DNA of 22,581 nucleotides from Conidiobolus coronatus NRRL 28638 (lineage: Eukaryota; Entomophthoromycota; Entomophthoromycetes; Entomophthorales; Conidiobolaceae): NCBI GenBank assembly GCA_001566745.1, contig KQ964507.1, positions 52,851 through 75,431 of the forward strand, in the 5' to 3' direction. This document shows positions 21,142-22,581 of this stretch, one piece after another. Made by a program: the position numbers and the translations under genes. The notes under the pieces are model-generated. The model had not been told where the DNA came from and did no database searches. It saw only the letters and a program-made list of their open reading frames with translations. The stretch's first letter is position 1, and every line of letters starts with the position of its first letter.

Positions 21142-21572
21142 AGCCCTGAATTGTTGAACCAAGCCATGAATTATGATGGAGTGATTGGTAACAACAATTA
21201 TGGATTAGAAATTGACCAAGACTTAAAATAATTCAATAAATTTCTAAGAATAAATTCAATAAATTTCTAGATCGATAGGATAACAATTATGTTGATGGAC
21301 GCACTATTGCTTAAATAGCATGATGATAATAATAAATCCCTACTTAATTATCAATATTTAATTACTTGATCATTTTTCCCAATAAATTACTCAATTATTG
21401 GAGTAAAGAATTGATTAATTACACTGTAAAGTCGCCTAAACTGGTAAAATACCTTTTACCCGCAATTTTGCAAAGCAAAGAGTCTGTTTTAAAAATAATT
21501 CATAGTGAAAAAATAGATAATAACCTTTCAAAGTTTGAATTTTTAATTTATTTTAGCGTGTTTTATAACTAA
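21142..21572 (+). pseudogene. Possible gene relic, two coding-like segments
   Basis: Two open stretches on the + strand have codons less A/T-skewed than the surroundings. The first, 21142-21231, reads SPELLNQAMNYDG... and ends in LEIDQDLK-stop. The second is open from 21348 to 21572 and includes KELINYTVKSPKLVKYLL, with no ATG anywhere in it. No family is recognised and no convincing splice sites join them. Frames of the second length are expected a few times by chance in a window this AT-rich, so this may be noise. Listed because nothing else explains the local composition. Confidence 0.2.
21231..21269. repeat. Short tandem duplication, 16-bp identical core, period 23
   Basis: ATTCAATAAATTTCTA occurs at 21231-21246 and again, unchanged, at 21254-21269, with AGAATAA between. 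It is probably a replication-slippage duplication. It lies inside the possible relic and interrupts it. Confidence 0.7.
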
Positions 21573-22411
21573 TTGTTTATTTGTTTTAAAAATTTACTAT
21601 TATTAATTACTTTCCATTTTGTATTAGCCTGAATTTTTAGATCATATGCTAAAATTTTATTCGCAGATCAGTTGATTATAGGCACTGATAAGTGCTACTT
21701 ATATATAAAATATGGTTAATATGTGGAATTTCGTCTTAGTATGATTAGTTGGATTAAAATGGCAAGATACTCGCTATTTACTTAATCATTGTGACATCGC
21801 TATACTATAGCTGGTAGTACGCATAATTTAAGAGTAGGATAATTATTATTATTTGATGTTTAATTTAAAACTTCTAATTATCAAAAGTAAATAAGCTTCT
21901 AAACATAGTATATTTGTTTATATTTTTATATGAGGTGAAACTCTAAATATTTCAAAATATTACGTTTTTCAAAACTTTTGAATGCAAGTTGGCTTTACTC
22001 GTCAATATTTATTATAATTACTCCATTTAAGCTCAATTAAAACTTTTTTATCCAGACTTTTAACACATATTTTTGATAAAATTTAACAGTTCAGTCATTA
22101 TGTAAGTCTATAAATGATGGATAAATTTAACCATTTCTCCGAGAGTGTTATTTGAAAGCTCAACATTAATGAATGTTGCACAATAATAATGATAGTTAAC
22201 CATATATATCAGAATAAATAATTGATTAGCTTCTATTTTCATCTAATAATTAAACGCTTACTTCAAGTACCACAATAACTTTAATAATGTTATTTGTTTT
22301 TTTTCATGGGCTTGCTATGTTCGCATATATACGGTGCAATAATCTACTTTGGATGTAATTAAATCAATTGATAAATATGTGGTATTCATGCAATGAACTT
22401 ATATACTTTGT
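21573..22411. other. AT-rich region, nothing recognised
   Basis: No coding frame, RNA gene or repeat was found on either strand between the possible relic and the second dispersed-repeat copy. Confidence 0.5.
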
Positions 22412-22535
22412 ATATGAAAGATTATAATTAACTCAATTCGAATTTTGTATGAACTCTGTTCAAAATTTTAATTTTTCGAACCGAGTTTCATTGTGTATAG
22501 TCCTTATTTGATAGAGAATTGATAATAACATCATA
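22412..22535 (-). repeat. 124-bp dispersed repeat, copy B (inverted relative to copy A)
   Basis: The reverse complement of this stretch aligns with 8873-8996 over its full length at about 85% by eye. Read on the minus strand it starts TATGATGTTATTAT and ends ATAATCTTTCATA. It keeps the left inner arm intact (AACTCGGTTCGAA), whereas copy A keeps the right inner arm (TTGAACCGAGTT), so the ancestor probably had a 13-bp perfect inner palindrome. On the + strand two partial direct units starting AACTC, at 22430 and 22452, are also visible. Non-coding. Confidence 0.6.
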
Positions 22536-22581
22536 TTAATATACTATATTATTAATTTAAGTAATAAAATTAATATTTAAT

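Noticed and set aside
22412-22535. tRNA or tRNA-derived SINE, because GGTTCGAA resembles a B box
   Set aside because: No A box, no cloverleaf and no A-rich tail; the GGTTCGAA is part of the inner palindrome.

Overview
The window looks like nuclear DNA of an early-diverging, very AT-rich filamentous fungus. An entomophthoralean such as Conidiobolus is my best guess; this is inferred from base composition, gene style and protein families, not from a search. The genes are eukaryotic: GT-AG introns of 49-65 nt, TATA and CCAAT boxes, mitochondrial presequences and the standard code with TAA/TAG stops. A mitochondrial electron transfer flavoprotein argues against the anaerobic gut fungi, which are also AT-rich. 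No tRNA, rRNA, CRISPR array or bacterial-type operon was seen.

Layout, left to right. 1-2192: AT-rich intergenic DNA ending in the promoter of the first transporter. 2193-3749 (+): Atg22-like vacuolar amino-acid effluxer, copy 1. 4155-5585 (-): secreted, cysteine-free protein rich in Q, P, S and Y. 7180-8398 (+): ETF alpha subunit, five exons, with three CCAAT boxes upstream. 8399-10673: intergenic, carrying one copy of a 124-bp dispersed repeat. 10674-12227 (+): Atg22-like copy 2. 13068-14601 (+): Atg22-like copy 3, broken by a +1 frameshift. 14735-17161 (-): Xaa-Pro aminopeptidase, ten exons, probably with two start codons giving mitochondrial and cytosolic forms. 17162-19815: intergenic. 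19816-20592 (-): trihelix Myb/SANT-like DNA-binding protein with an N-terminal coiled coil. 20593-22581: AT-rich DNA with a possible gene relic, a short tandem duplication and the second, inverted copy of the dispersed repeat.

The main theme is a local expansion of intronless Atg22-like transporters (three copies within 12.4 kb) next to a peptidase that releases N-terminal residues from X-Pro peptides. All the enzymes named could take part in recycling of protein and amino acids during starvation (vacuolar export, proline-peptide breakdown, electron transfer from amino-acid oxidation in mitochondria). The genes are on different strands with separate promoters, so this is a functional coincidence to test, not an operon. 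Copies 1 and 2 share near-identical DNA tracts flanked by diverged stretches, which suggests gene conversion. I found no clearly new multi-gene system. The best leads are the transporter family with its frameshifted member, the dual-start peptidase, the Tyr-rich secreted protein and the MITE-like repeat.
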